NCBI RefSeq assembly: GCF_028869115.1
Contig: NZ_CP079800.1
Coordinates: 186,001 to 250,000, forward strand
Length of the DNA stretch: 64,000 bases
Direction of reading: 5' to 3'
Source of the DNA: Pseudemcibacter aquimaris
GTDB lineage: Bacteria > Pseudomonadota > Alphaproteobacteria > Sphingomonadales > Emcibacteraceae
In this document: in pieces, positions 8,794 to 17,306 of the stretch
Layout of the letters: each line of letters starts with the position of its first letter
How positions within the stretch are numbered: position 1 is the first letter of the stretch
The notes under the pieces: generated by a model
What the model saw: the letters and a program-made list of their open reading frames with translations, nothing else
Databases searched by the model: none
What the model was told of the DNA's origin: nothing
Position numbers and translations under genes: made by a program

Positions 8794-11667
8794 ATGAAAA
8801 TCGATAATAGTACAGAAATTAAAACCACGACTTGTTATATGTGTGCTTGTCGCTGTGGGATTAATGTTCATTTAAAAGATGGGCGTGTTAAATATATCGA
8901 AGGAAATCCAGATCATCCTGTTAATGAAGGGGTTTTATGCGCCAAAGGGTCCGCAGGGATCATGCAGCATTATTCCCCGGCAAGGTTGACATCCCCATTA
9001 AAAAGAGTGGGTCCGCGCGGCAGCGGTGAATTTGAAGAGATTTCATGGGAAGAAGCCATGGAAATCGCCACCGAAAAATTGGCTACTGTCCGTAAAAAAG
9101 ATCCAAAAAGATTGGCTTTCTTTACCGGGCGTGATCAAAGTCAGGCGCTGACCGGATGGTTTTCCGCCAAATTCGGCACCCATAATTATGCGGCCCATGG
9201 TGGGTTTTGTTCTGTGAATATGGCCGCCGCAGGGCTTTATACCGTTGGTGGGTCATTCTGGGAATTTGGTGAACCGGATTGGCATCAAACCAAATATTTT
9301 ATGATGTTTGGTGTCGCCGAAGATCATGACAGTAACCCGATTAAAAAAGGGATCGGCACCGTCAAATCAAGAAAAGATACAAAATATGTGTCCGTCAATC
9401 CGGTGCAATCTGGATATGCGGCGATCGCCGATGAATGGCTTGGTATTCGACCGGGAACAGATGGGCTTTTTGTTGGCGCGCTTATATCAGAGCTTTTAAA
9501 ATCAGAAAAAATCGATTGGGATTTTCTGATCCGTTATACCAATAGCCCGTGGCTTGTAATTGATAACCCGGGTTCTGCTTATCATGGTCTTTTTGCCCGT
9601 GACGGTGCGGATAATCCGCTTTGTTATGATCAGGATTTAGGAAAAATTACGCCTTTTAAATCCGGAACATCAAAACCCGCTATGGTGGGTGAATTTGATC
9701 TTGGCGATGGTACGGTTGCGGTGCCGGCGTTTCAGCATATCATTCAGGAATTTATGGGCGAAAAATATGATCTTGGTATGGTTGAAACGGAAACCGGAAT
9801 TGCCGCAAAAGACATAAAAAGAATTGCCGCTGAAATTGCCGAGACCGCCTTTGATAATGAAATTATTATTGATCAACCATGGACGGATAGCTTTGGTAAT
9901 AAACATGAAAAAATGATTGGTCGCCCTGTATCATTCCATGCCATGCGCGGTATTGCCGCCCATAAAAACGGCTTTGAAACATGCCGGATGATCCATTTAT
10001 TGCAGATGTTACTGGGTGCGATCGATGTGCCGGGCGCGTTTAGATATAAGCCACCATTCCCAAGACCGACACCGCCCCATAAGAAAAATGCGACAAATGC
10101 CGCAGCACCGGGTGAAGAATGTACCGCGGAACCGCTTGGTTTCCCATCAGGACCAGAAGATCTGGCCGTTGATGAAAACGGAAACCCAACAAGGCTTGAT
10201 AAAGCTTTCTCTTGGGAATATCCATTAGCGATCCATGGAATGATGCATATGGTGCTGCATAATGCATGGGCGGGTGATCCGTATAAAATCGATGTTTTGA
10301 TGATGTATATGGCAAACATGGCGTGGAATTCATCCATGAATGCGGAAAATGCCATCAAATATTTAACGGATAAAGATCCGGAAACGGGTGATTATAAAAT
10401 CCCGTATTTCATTTATTCGGATGCCTTTTATTCGGAAACGGTGCCTTATGCGGATCTGGTGCTGCCTGACACAACCTATCTTGAAAGATGGGATGCTATT
10501 TCCATGCTCGACCGACCAATTGGAACTGCTGAGGCTGCGGCCGATTCAATCCGTCATCCTGTAGTTGCGCCTGACCGTGATGTAAGACCATTTCAGGATG
10601 TTGTTCTTGATCTTGGTGCAAGACTTGGGCTTCCGGGAATGGTGGATGATGATGGTAAGGCGCTTTATCCCGGTGGGTATAGTGAATATTTGATGGGCCA
10701 TGAACGGGCACCGGGCGTTGGCCCGTTATCCGGCTGGCGCGGTAAAGATGGTGAAAGCCACGGTAAAGGTGCACCAAATAAAGATCAGTTAAAGAAATAT
10801 ATTGATAATGGGTGCTACTGGGAATTTGAACTTCCAAAAGATCAGCAATATTACCGTTTCGCCAATCAGGAGTATTTGGAAACTGCGACCAAAATGGGCT
10901 GGATGGGGTCACCTGAGGCAATCACGCTTAATGTCTATAATGAAATGTTGCAAAAATTCCATCTCGCGGCAGAGGGGCATGGGGAACATACACCGCCAGA
11001 AGCACAGAAAGATCATATCAAAACGTATTTCAATCCTGTGCCGACATGGTATCCGGTTCTTGAACACGTGGATAAATACAGCAGTGAATATCCGCTTTCG
11101 GCATTAACGCAACGCCCAGCCCATATGTATCATTCATGGGGCAGTCAGAATGTATGGCTTAGACAGCTGACATCACAGAATTACCTATATATCAATAGTG
11201 ACACTGCAAAATCACAAGGCATTGATGATCTTGACTGGGTTTGGGTCGAAAGCCCGTATGGGAAGGTTCGGGTGCAAGCCAAATATATGGATGGGCTTAA
11301 TCCGGGGACGGTCTGGACTTGGAACGCGATCGGCAAGCGCCGCGGTGCATGGTCACTGGATGAAAAATCACCGGAATTTCAAAAAGCATTTCTGCTTAAT
11401 CATGTGATTTCAGAAGTCCTCGAAGATCAAGATGGTAACAAGATTTCAAATTCCGATCCGGTAACGGGACAGGGCGCGTGGTTTGATACACGTGTGAAGG
11501 TCACAAAGGCCGACGACCAAAGTGATGAGACAACAGCACCACTTCTTGATCCGGTGAAATTTTATGACAAGCATCCGCGCCCGGATGTGATGCAATATGG
11601 GTTTGATAAAAATCAGCCATTTGATGAATATGAACGTTCTCTTGGAACAGATAAGGAGGAAGTATAA
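8794..11667 (+). CDS. soeA: SoeA, molybdopterin subunit of membrane-bound sulfite dehydrogenase
   Basis: 957-residue complex-iron-sulfur molybdoenzyme catalytic subunit. The N-terminal [4Fe-4S] site is C14-x2-C17-x3-C21...C49. It is followed by molybdopterin-binding domains with GRDQSQALTGWFSAKFGT and HGGFCSVN, where C139 is the likely Mo ligand. There is no Tat signal, which fits the cytoplasm-facing SoeABC enzyme that oxidises sulfite to sulfate and feeds electrons to the quinone pool, rather than periplasmic DmsA/PsrA relatives. Length matches SoeA (~960-970). It is followed by SoeB and SoeC in tight order (1-base overlap). Assignment rests on the YMCACRCGI and AEDHDSNP signatures remembered for SoeA plus the three-gene order. 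Other molybdoenzymes of this branch remain possible. Confidence 0.82.
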   Translation: MKIDNSTEIKTTTCYMCACRCGINVHLKDGRVKYIEGNPDHPVNEGVLCAKGSAGIMQHYSPARLTSPLKRVGPRGSGEFEEISWEEAMEIATEKLATVRKKDPKRLAFFTGRDQSQALTGWFSAKFGTHNYAAHGGFCSVNMAAAGLYTVGGSFWEFGEPDWHQTKYFMMFGVAEDHDSNPIKKGIGTVKSRKDTKYVSVNPVQSGYAAIADEWLGIRPGTDGLFVGALISELLKSEKIDWDFLIRYTNSPWLVIDNPGSAYHGLFARDGADNPLCYDQDLGKITPFKSGTSKPAMVGEFDLGDGTVAVPAFQHIIQEFMGEKYDLGMVETETGIAAKDIKRIAAEIAETAFDNEIIIDQPWTDSFGNKHEKMIGRPVSFHAMRGIAAHKNGFETCRMIHLLQMLLGAIDVPGAFRYKPPFPRPTPPHKKNATNAAAPGEECTAEPLGFPSGPEDLAVDENGNPTRLDKAFSWEYPLAIHGMMHMVLHNAWAGDPYKIDVLMMYMANMAWNSSMNAENAIKYLTDKDPETGDYKIPYFIYSDAFYSETVPYADLVLPDTTYLERWDAISMLDRPIGTAEAAADSIRHPVVAPDRDVRPFQDVVLDLGARLGLPGMVDDDGKALYPGGYSEYLMGHERAPGVGPLSGWRGKDGESHGKGAPNKDQLKKYIDNGCYWEFELPKDQQYYRFANQEYLETATKMGWMGSPEAITLNVYNEMLQKFHLAAEGHGEHTPPEAQKDHIKTYFNPVPTWYPVLEHVDKYSSEYPLSALTQRPAHMYHSWGSQNVWLRQLTSQNYLYINSDTAKSQGIDDLDWVWVESPYGKVRVQAKYMDGLNPGTVWTWNAIGKRRGAWSLDEKSPEFQKAFLLNHVISEVLEDQDGNKISNSDPVTGQGAWFDTRVKVTKADDQSDETTAPLLDPVKFYDKHPRPDVMQYGFDKNQPFDEYERSLGTDKEEV

Positions 11668-12398
11668 TGACCTGCTTACCTGAAAAAACTGATAAAAAAC
11701 TTGGGTTGCTTATTGATCTAAATATCTGTGTGGGCTGTCATGCTTGCGCGGTAAATTGTAAAGAATGGAACACAAGCGGCATCACTGGCCCGATGGAAGA
11801 TTTAAAGCCATACGGTGATGACCCAAGTGGCGTTTGGTACAACCGCATTCACAGTTATGAATTTAAAAAGGAAGGTGAAGCCGACCGTACCGTTTATTTC
11901 CCGAAATCCTGCCTGCATTGTGAAGATGCGCCATGCGTGACGGTATGCCCAACGGGTGCGTCACTGAAAAGATCAGAAGACGGTATTGTGCTTGTAAATC
12001 CGGATGTTTGTATTGGCTGTAAATTATGTTCTTGGGCGTGTCCATATGGTGCACGTGAATATGATACGACCGGTGGCGTGATGCAGAAATGCACATTATG
12101 CGTTGATAAAATTTATGATGAAACTATTCCCGAAGAAAGACGTCAACCGTCATGCGTGACAACTTGTCCGGCGGGTGCACGTCATTTTGGTGATTTCGCA
12201 GATCCAAATTCAAATGTTTCGAAACTGGCCAGTGAAATGGATGGTCGTGACCTTTTCCCGGAAATGGAAACGAAACCGGTCAATCAGTATTTGCCGCCAC
12301 GCAAGCGTGAACAGCATACGGACCGGACACTCAATGAAAAAGTATCAAGCGTTAAAGATGCCCTTGTAAAATGGGCCAAATTGGATTTTACGGGGTAA
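11667..12398 (+). CDS. soeB: SoeB, four-cluster ferredoxin subunit of sulfite dehydrogenase
   Basis: 243 residues, the electron-transfer subunit between SoeA and SoeC. Four cysteine groups for [4Fe-4S] clusters are visible: CVGCHACAVNC, CLHCEDAPCVTVC, CIGCKLCSWAC and C-x2-C...CVTTC. No signal peptide, as expected for the cytoplasmic side. It starts with ATG overlapping the TAA of soeA by one base, preceded by a strong AAGGAGGA, so translation is coupled. Confidence 0.87.
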   Translation: MTCLPEKTDKKLGLLIDLNICVGCHACAVNCKEWNTSGITGPMEDLKPYGDDPSGVWYNRIHSYEFKKEGEADRTVYFPKSCLHCEDAPCVTVCPTGASLKRSEDGIVLVNPDVCIGCKLCSWACPYGAREYDTTGGVMQKCTLCVDKIYDETIPEERRQPSCVTTCPAGARHFGDFADPNSNVSKLASEMDGRDLFPEMETKPVNQYLPPRKREQHTDRTLNEKVSSVKDALVKWAKLDFTG

Positions 12399-12402
12399 TA
12401 TC

Positions 12403-13305
12403 ATGCATCCAGCTTTATCAGTTATTATATTTACGACATTTTCCGGCATGGGATATGGTCTGTTTATCTGGCTTTGTTTTTCTATCCTTGGCGCGCATCC
12501 ATTATCCGATGATCAGGTTTTTACTGGAACGGCTATGTCATTTGTCATGGTGACAATTGGACTGTTATCATCAACAGCACATTTGGGACATCCTGAACGG
12601 GCGTGGCGTGCATTCAGTCAATGGCGTACTTCATGGCTTAGTCGTGAAGGAATTATGGCAATTCTGACATTTGGCCCAATGGTGTTCATCTGTGCACAAA
12701 CCAATATGGGGTATTGGTTTTCTGATTTGGTAAAACCAATGGCTGTTTTTGGTGTAATCGGGTCTATCATCACTATTTATACCACTAGTATGATTTATGC
12801 ATCCCTTAAGGCGATCCCCGCTTGGCATAATATCTGGGTGAAAATCGGTTATCAGGTATATGCATTATCATCCGGTGGGGTGGCCTATATAATGATCGCG
12901 GGTTGGGACCATTATTTAATCGTTATTGGATTATTAGTTGCGGCCCTTGTTGTAAAAATCATGACATGGATACATGTGGATAAAAACCGCGGTCAGTATA
13001 AACGCGAAGATGCGCTTGGATTATCTGATTTCGGCAAAGCGCGCCCGTTTGAGCCTGCTCATAGCCAGAAAAATTATCTTCAGCGGGAAATGGGTTATGA
13101 TCTTGAACCGGGTAAAAGAGCGTTGATGAGATGGGCTGCGCTTGGGTGTGGCTTCATCATTCCGGCTATTTTACTGTTTATTGGATTTCCTTTAACCATA
13201 TTGATTACGGTAATTTGTTTAATGGGGATGATGGCGGAACGCTGGCTCTTTTTTGCGGAGGCAGAGCATGTGGTCAGGCTTTATTACGACAGGGAAACTG
13301 TATAA
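12403..13305 (+). CDS. soeC: SoeC, DmsC/NrfD-like membrane anchor of sulfite dehydrogenase
   Basis: 300-residue polytopic membrane protein with about eight helices, beginning MHPALSVIIFTTFSGMGYG. The LLSSTAHLGHPERAWRAFSQWRTSWLSREG stretch is typical of the DmsC/SoeC anchor family, which holds the quinone site and passes SoeB electrons to ubiquinone. It lies four bases after soeB, last in the soeABC operon. Confidence 0.85.
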   Translation: MHPALSVIIFTTFSGMGYGLFIWLCFSILGAHPLSDDQVFTGTAMSFVMVTIGLLSSTAHLGHPERAWRAFSQWRTSWLSREGIMAILTFGPMVFICAQTNMGYWFSDLVKPMAVFGVIGSIITIYTTSMIYASLKAIPAWHNIWVKIGYQVYALSSGGVAYIMIAGWDHYLIVIGLLVAALVVKIMTWIHVDKNRGQYKREDALGLSDFGKARPFEPAHSQKNYLQREMGYDLEPGKRALMRWAALGCGFIIPAILLFIGFPLTILITVICLMGMMAERWLFFAEAEHVVRLYYDRETV

Positions 13306-13327
13306 ATCGTTGGCTATTTATCGTGCG

Positions 13328-13348
13328 TTTTGTTATAGCATAACAAAA
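13328..13348. promoter_or_regulatory. inverted repeat between soeC and the downstream TonB receptor
   Basis: Perfect 9-base arms TTTTGTTAT and ATAACAAAA separated by AGC, 25 bases before the receptor start. No T-tract follows, so an operator is more likely than a terminator. No matching repeat was found upstream of the paralogous receptor. Confidence 0.45.
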
Positions 13349-13372
13349 ATCATATAAATCAGGCTTATCCAT

Positions 13373-15520
13373 ATGTTTAAACCAATTGTAAAAGCGACAC
13401 TATTATCAGCAGTATCATTTTATTCATTAAATGCATTTGCACAAAATGCTGATAGTGATCAATCTGTTGTTACATATGGACAGGATTATTTTGAAAAATT
13501 TGCCCCTGTTACCCTATTGGATATGCTTCAACGCGTGCCGGGTGTACAGGCAATCCTTGATGCCAACAGACAAACAGGCGGCACGCAACGGGGTGGTCAA
13601 CAGGAACGCGGATTTGGTTCTGGCGGTGATCAGATTTTGATCAATAACAAACGACTTTCCGGTAAAGCCAACAATATCAATAGTACACTTCAACGTATTT
13701 CTTCCTCTCAAGTCGAACGTGTGGAAATTATTCGTGGCGCATCGGGTGATCTTGATGTGCAAAGTCAGGGACTTGTGGTTAATGTGATTATGGATGAAAG
13801 TGGTTCATCATCCAGCACGTTCTGGAAAATTGGTGGCCGCTTATCCGAAGGATATATTTTTACCCCGAATGTTCAGATATCCCATAACGGTTCAAACGGT
13901 AATCTTGATTATATGTTTGGTGTTGAGGCCAAACAAGGCCAGCATATTGAACATCGTGATGATACCATTTTTACGCCGGATGATGTGGAAACGGGCATTG
14001 CCGAAAGAAGACTGGATAGACAGAATAAATACGTAAGGTTAAATGCCAATATTACCTATACCCCGGAAAATGGGGATGAGATTAGGTTAAACGGACAATT
14101 TGAACCGGGATCATTAAAAATTAGAGAGCCTCGTTTCAGCCAGACAACCGGTGAAGAACGAGCATTCCAACAATGGAATGAAGATGCCGATACGCAAAAA
14201 TGGGAATTTGGCGGCGATTATACCAAAAGAATAGATGGCATTGGTTCATGGAAAACCTTGTTTATTGCAAACCGTGACCGATCAGATAAATTGGATCTCT
14301 ATGAAAATATAATTGATGGTGATGGTGTACCGTCATTTCGAAATGATCAATACCGCGTTAAATCGGAAAAAATTATTCGCACATCTTTAACGACCAATAT
14401 TTTTAAAGATCAAAGTCTGGAAATTGGTGCGGAAGCAGCGATCAATAAATTTGATAAAATATTCGTCAGCGAAGATTATGATTTGGGCGCATATACCGTC
14501 AGTATCAATGATGATGTGGCGGTTAAGGAAAACCGCTACGAAATTTTTGCCAATCACACTTATAATATTTCATCCAGTATGGTTTTACAAAGCTCGCTTA
14601 TTGGTGAATTTTCAAAAATTAGTTCTGTGACTGTGCCACTTGTCGGTGAAAACATCGAACGCAGTAAAAAGTTCAGCTTTTTAAAGCCGCGTGTTGATTT
14701 CCGTTATGATTTTTCAAATTCCGATCAGTTAAGGCTTACGGTTGAAAAGAAAGTAAGCCAACTTGATTTCCAGAATTTCGTGGCAAGCTATGACCAAAGC
14801 AATGATTTATTGCGCCTTGGGAATACTGGCATTGTTCCGGAAAAATCATGGAATTATAATATCGCCTATGAACACCGTTTTCCAAATGATGCAGGTGCAA
14901 TACAGGTGGAATTATTTTACCGTGACCTAACCGATTATATTGAACTTGTTGATTTTACAGAATTTGAAGACGAGCTTGGAAATCCAATTGCACGTGGTGA
15001 TCTTGATCTGATTTCGAAATCAGGCAATATCCCAACAGCAAGGTCATATGGTATCAAAACCACCGGAAGCATTCGCCTTGGTTTTATCGGGTTACGTAAT
15101 GCTGTTATTAGTGTTGACCACACTTGGGATGATACAGAGGTAGAAGATCAATTCAGTGGTGTTTTAAGACCATTTAAATGGAAAAGCGAACATGAAATTA
15201 CGTTTAATTTCCGCCACGATATTACCGATTGGGGCATATCATATGGCGGTCGCGGCACCATTAAAACGGATAATAGTCGCCATGAATTAGACCAGGTTGC
15301 CAATTCATATAATGGTGATAACTATGAGGCGTTCTTGGAAAAAAGAATTCTGGGTGATATGCGCTTGATTTTCCAGTTTGAACATATCACACCATTAAAA
15401 TATGCGACACATGTTGATTTTTATAATGATCATATCCGTTATAACGATCTTAACCGTTATGAAAAACGTAACTGGAATTATGTGCGTGAATGGTCAGTGT
15501 ATCTTCAAGGAACATTTTGA
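13373..15520 (+). CDS. TonB-dependent receptor (paralogue of the one at 6230)
   Basis: 715 residues with a signal peptide (KATLLSAVSFYSLNAFAQ), a TonB-box-like SVVTY, a plug domain (DMLQRVPG, RGFGSGGDQILINNKRL, RVEIIRGASGDLDVQSQG) and a C-terminal barrel ending VYLQGTF. Motif by motif it parallels the receptor on the other side of soeABC, so the two arose by duplication. It lies 67 bases after soeC on the same strand and could be co-transcribed or use its own promoter near the inverted repeat at 13328. Substrate unknown; sulfur compounds or metal chelates are both conceivable given the neighbour. Confidence 0.9.
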   Translation: MFKPIVKATLLSAVSFYSLNAFAQNADSDQSVVTYGQDYFEKFAPVTLLDMLQRVPGVQAILDANRQTGGTQRGGQQERGFGSGGDQILINNKRLSGKANNINSTLQRISSSQVERVEIIRGASGDLDVQSQGLVVNVIMDESGSSSSTFWKIGGRLSEGYIFTPNVQISHNGSNGNLDYMFGVEAKQGQHIEHRDDTIFTPDDVETGIAERRLDRQNKYVRLNANITYTPENGDEIRLNGQFEPGSLKIREPRFSQTTGEERAFQQWNEDADTQKWEFGGDYTKRIDGIGSWKTLFIANRDRSDKLDLYENIIDGDGVPSFRNDQYRVKSEKIIRTSLTTNIFKDQSLEIGAEAAINKFDKIFVSEDYDLGAYTVSINDDVAVKENRYEIFANHTYNISSSMVLQSSLIGEFSKISSVTVPLVGENIERSKKFSFLKPRVDFRYDFSNSDQLRLTVEKKVSQLDFQNFVASYDQSNDLLRLGNTGIVPEKSWNYNIAYEHRFPNDAGAIQVELFYRDLTDYIELVDFTEFEDELGNPIARGDLDLISKSGNIPTARSYGIKTTGSIRLGFIGLRNAVISVDHTWDDTEVEDQFSGVLRPFKWKSEHEITFNFRHDITDWGISYGGRGTIKTDNSRHELDQVANSYNGDNYEAFLEKRILGDMRLIFQFEHITPLKYATHVDFYNDHIRYNDLNRYEKRNWNYVREWSVYLQGTF

Positions 15521-15567
15521 TAAGTGTTAATGGGAATAATGGCCCGTCCGATCTATTCTCAAAAATA

Positions 15568-16131
15568 CTATCTGTTTTTCCCGGGTACCCAAAGCACGTC
15601 ATCCGTACCGTTGTTATTGGTTTTTCTGCTCATGACGAATAAATGATCGGATAACCGGTTTAAATATTTAATGGCGATATCTGAAATCTCTTCTTCCTCA
15701 GATACGCGCACAAGCAGGCGTTCTGATCTACGAACAACGGTTCTCGCTTGATGAAGATATGCGGAAGCGGCCGATCCACCCGGAAGGGTAAATGATTTTA
15801 ATGGGGAAAGATCCTCGTTCATCTGGTCAATTTCATTTTCCAGTCTTGTGACCTGTTCATCGGTGACCCTTAACGCATGTTCTTCAAATTTTGTCCCATG
15901 TGGCAAGGATACATCCGCACCCAGATCAAAAAGATCATTTTGAATGCGGCCTAACATGTCATCTTCTGCGCCGGACGTATGCAGTCTCGCGATGCCGATG
16001 ATGGCATTGCTTTCGTCAATACTGCCGTATGCCTCAACACGGGGGGCATATTTTTTTGCGCGCGTTCCATCGGTCAGCGATGTTTCCCCCTTATCACCGC
16101 CGCGTGTGTAAATCTTATCTAATTTAACCAT
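15568..16131 (-). CDS. PduO-type cob(I)alamin adenosyltransferase
   Basis: 187-residue cytosolic ATP:corrinoid adenosyltransferase that forms adenosylcobalamin from cob(I)alamin and ATP. Diagnostic N-terminal ATP-binding motif YTRGGDKGETSLTDG, then VEAYGSIDESNA. The C-terminal RSERLLVRVSEEE and KYLNRLSDHLFVMSR match the PduO/MMAB trimer family. Length is normal. Its start overlaps the small HIG1-like gene by eight bases, so the two are co-translated; this pairing is common in alphaproteobacteria. Confidence 0.93.
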   Translation of the reverse strand: MVKLDKIYTRGGDKGETSLTDGTRAKKYAPRVEAYGSIDESNAIIGIARLHTSGAEDDMLGRIQNDLFDLGADVSLPHGTKFEEHALRVTDEQVTRLENEIDQMNEDLSPLKSFTLPGGSAASAYLHQARTVVRRSERLLVRVSEEEEISDIAIKYLNRLSDHLFVMSRKTNNNGTDDVLWVPGKNR

Positions 16132-16318
16132 TCCTGATCCAGATATATAAGACGATCAAAACAACTGTGATAAATTGCGACGCAACACGGTAACGCATCA
16201 GTCTATTGCTTTGGCGTCCGTCGTTCACTTTCTTGGTCATACTAAACGCACCGGCAAACATAATGCCAATGGTCGCAATAACGCTGATCGGGATGAGAAT
16301 TTCTAGTAAAATCTGCAT
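16124..16318 (-). CDS. twin-transmembrane protein, HIG1-domain-like
   Basis: 64 residues with two hydrophobic helices (~4-26 and ~45-61) joined by a basic loop (KKVNDGRQSNRLMRYRV). The loop and second helix (NRLMRYRVASQFITVVLIVLY) match the bacterial HIG1-type twin-membrane proteins, small inner-membrane proteins related to respiratory supercomplex factors. It overlaps the adenosyltransferase gene. Function in bacteria is not established. Confidence 0.75.
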   Translation of the reverse strand: MQILLEILIPISVIATIGIMFAGAFSMTKKVNDGRQSNRLMRYRVASQFITVVLIVLYIWIRNG

Positions 16319-16333
16319 AGATAAACCTGCTTT

Positions 16334-17179
16334 TTATTCATTATTCGGTATTATAGCAAAGACACGCGCGGGAAATCCACTGCCGTTTTGTGGCTTGGCC
16401 CATGTTGCAACGATATAGGCACCATTTTCAGGAACCTGATCCAGATTGGTCATATTTTCGATCTGATATTTATCCAGTCCCATGTAATAAGTTTGCAATG
16501 GCCAATTACCAGTTCCGGCGATTTTTCCCGGGTCCGTATCAAGCGTTTCATGGCCGATTGCGGTCACTTTTTGATTTAAAACCAGATAATCAATGACTTC
16601 GCGGCTCCATCCCGGGGAATGACTGACATCATTTGCATCACGGTTTCTCATTCTTTCAAGTGACGGCCATCTTTTTGACCAATCTGTTCTTAAGGCGACA
16701 AAACTATTTGCCGGAACGGGGCCGTGTTTTTCTTCCCATGCGTAAACATCGCTCATGCTAACTTGATAATCGGGATCAGCTTCGACCTTTTCATGCACAT
16801 CAATGACAATTAACGGCAGGATCATTTCGGATAGTGCAATGTCCTCAAGGTCACGCAGTCCACCAACAAAATGTACCGGCGGATCAACATGTGTTCCCCA
16901 TTGGCCCGGGAAATTGTAACGGTGGATGCCTGATGTGCCGTCTTCGCGTGGGGCAACGGGTGTGATTGTTGGTGGGGTGTCACCGGATGGGCCGGGCGGC
17001 ATGCCTTCTTCCATTGTGTGTGTCAGATCGACAAGCGTCGCTTTCGCAAGAATTGACCCCAAATCAGCGCTTTGAACTTGTGGGGTATTCTGGTTTCCGG
17101 ATGATAGATTACTAACCGCGGCCAAATAACCGCCCATAGCGGCAATGCCAACAAAAAACAGATTAAGCCAAGATTTCAT
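16334..17179 (-). CDS. cyclase-family metal-dependent hydrolase
   Basis: 281 residues of the cyclase/kynurenine formamidase-like fold. An N-terminal hydrophobic stretch (WLNLFFVGIAAMGGYLAAVS) suggests a signal anchor, so the enzyme probably acts in the periplasm. The metal motif normally written HxGTHxDxxxH reads GQWGTHVDPPVHF here, so the first His is Gln, as in one subgroup of the family. The C-terminal AIGHETLDTDPG fits the family's catalytic His/Glu region. Substrate unknown (cyclic amides or aryl formamides are typical). It is divergent from the exported esterase gene. Confidence 0.8.
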   Translation of the reverse strand: MKSWLNLFFVGIAAMGGYLAAVSNLSSGNQNTPQVQSADLGSILAKATLVDLTHTMEEGMPPGPSGDTPPTITPVAPREDGTSGIHRYNFPGQWGTHVDPPVHFVGGLRDLEDIALSEMILPLIVIDVHEKVEADPDYQVSMSDVYAWEEKHGPVPANSFVALRTDWSKRWPSLERMRNRDANDVSHSPGWSREVIDYLVLNQKVTAIGHETLDTDPGKIAGTGNWPLQTYYMGLDKYQIENMTNLDQVPENGAYIVATWAKPQNGSGFPARVFAIIPNNE

Positions 17180-17306
17180 TTGCGCTCTCCTTTAATGGAT
17201 AAACCTTACCCTTATGATTATGAAGAATAAAGGAAATTATCTGCTCCTATGGTGTTTTATAAAAAATGCTGTAATAATGATTTTCATAGACATAAAGGGG
17301 AATGAA

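Noticed and set aside
9873-10358. 161-codon open frame antisense to soeA
   Set aside because: The sense frame is an intact molybdoenzyme with conserved motifs; the antisense product has no family signature.
17214-17306. Longer N-terminus for the exported esterase
   Set aside because: It would bury the signal peptide starting at 17307, which has its own ribosome site.
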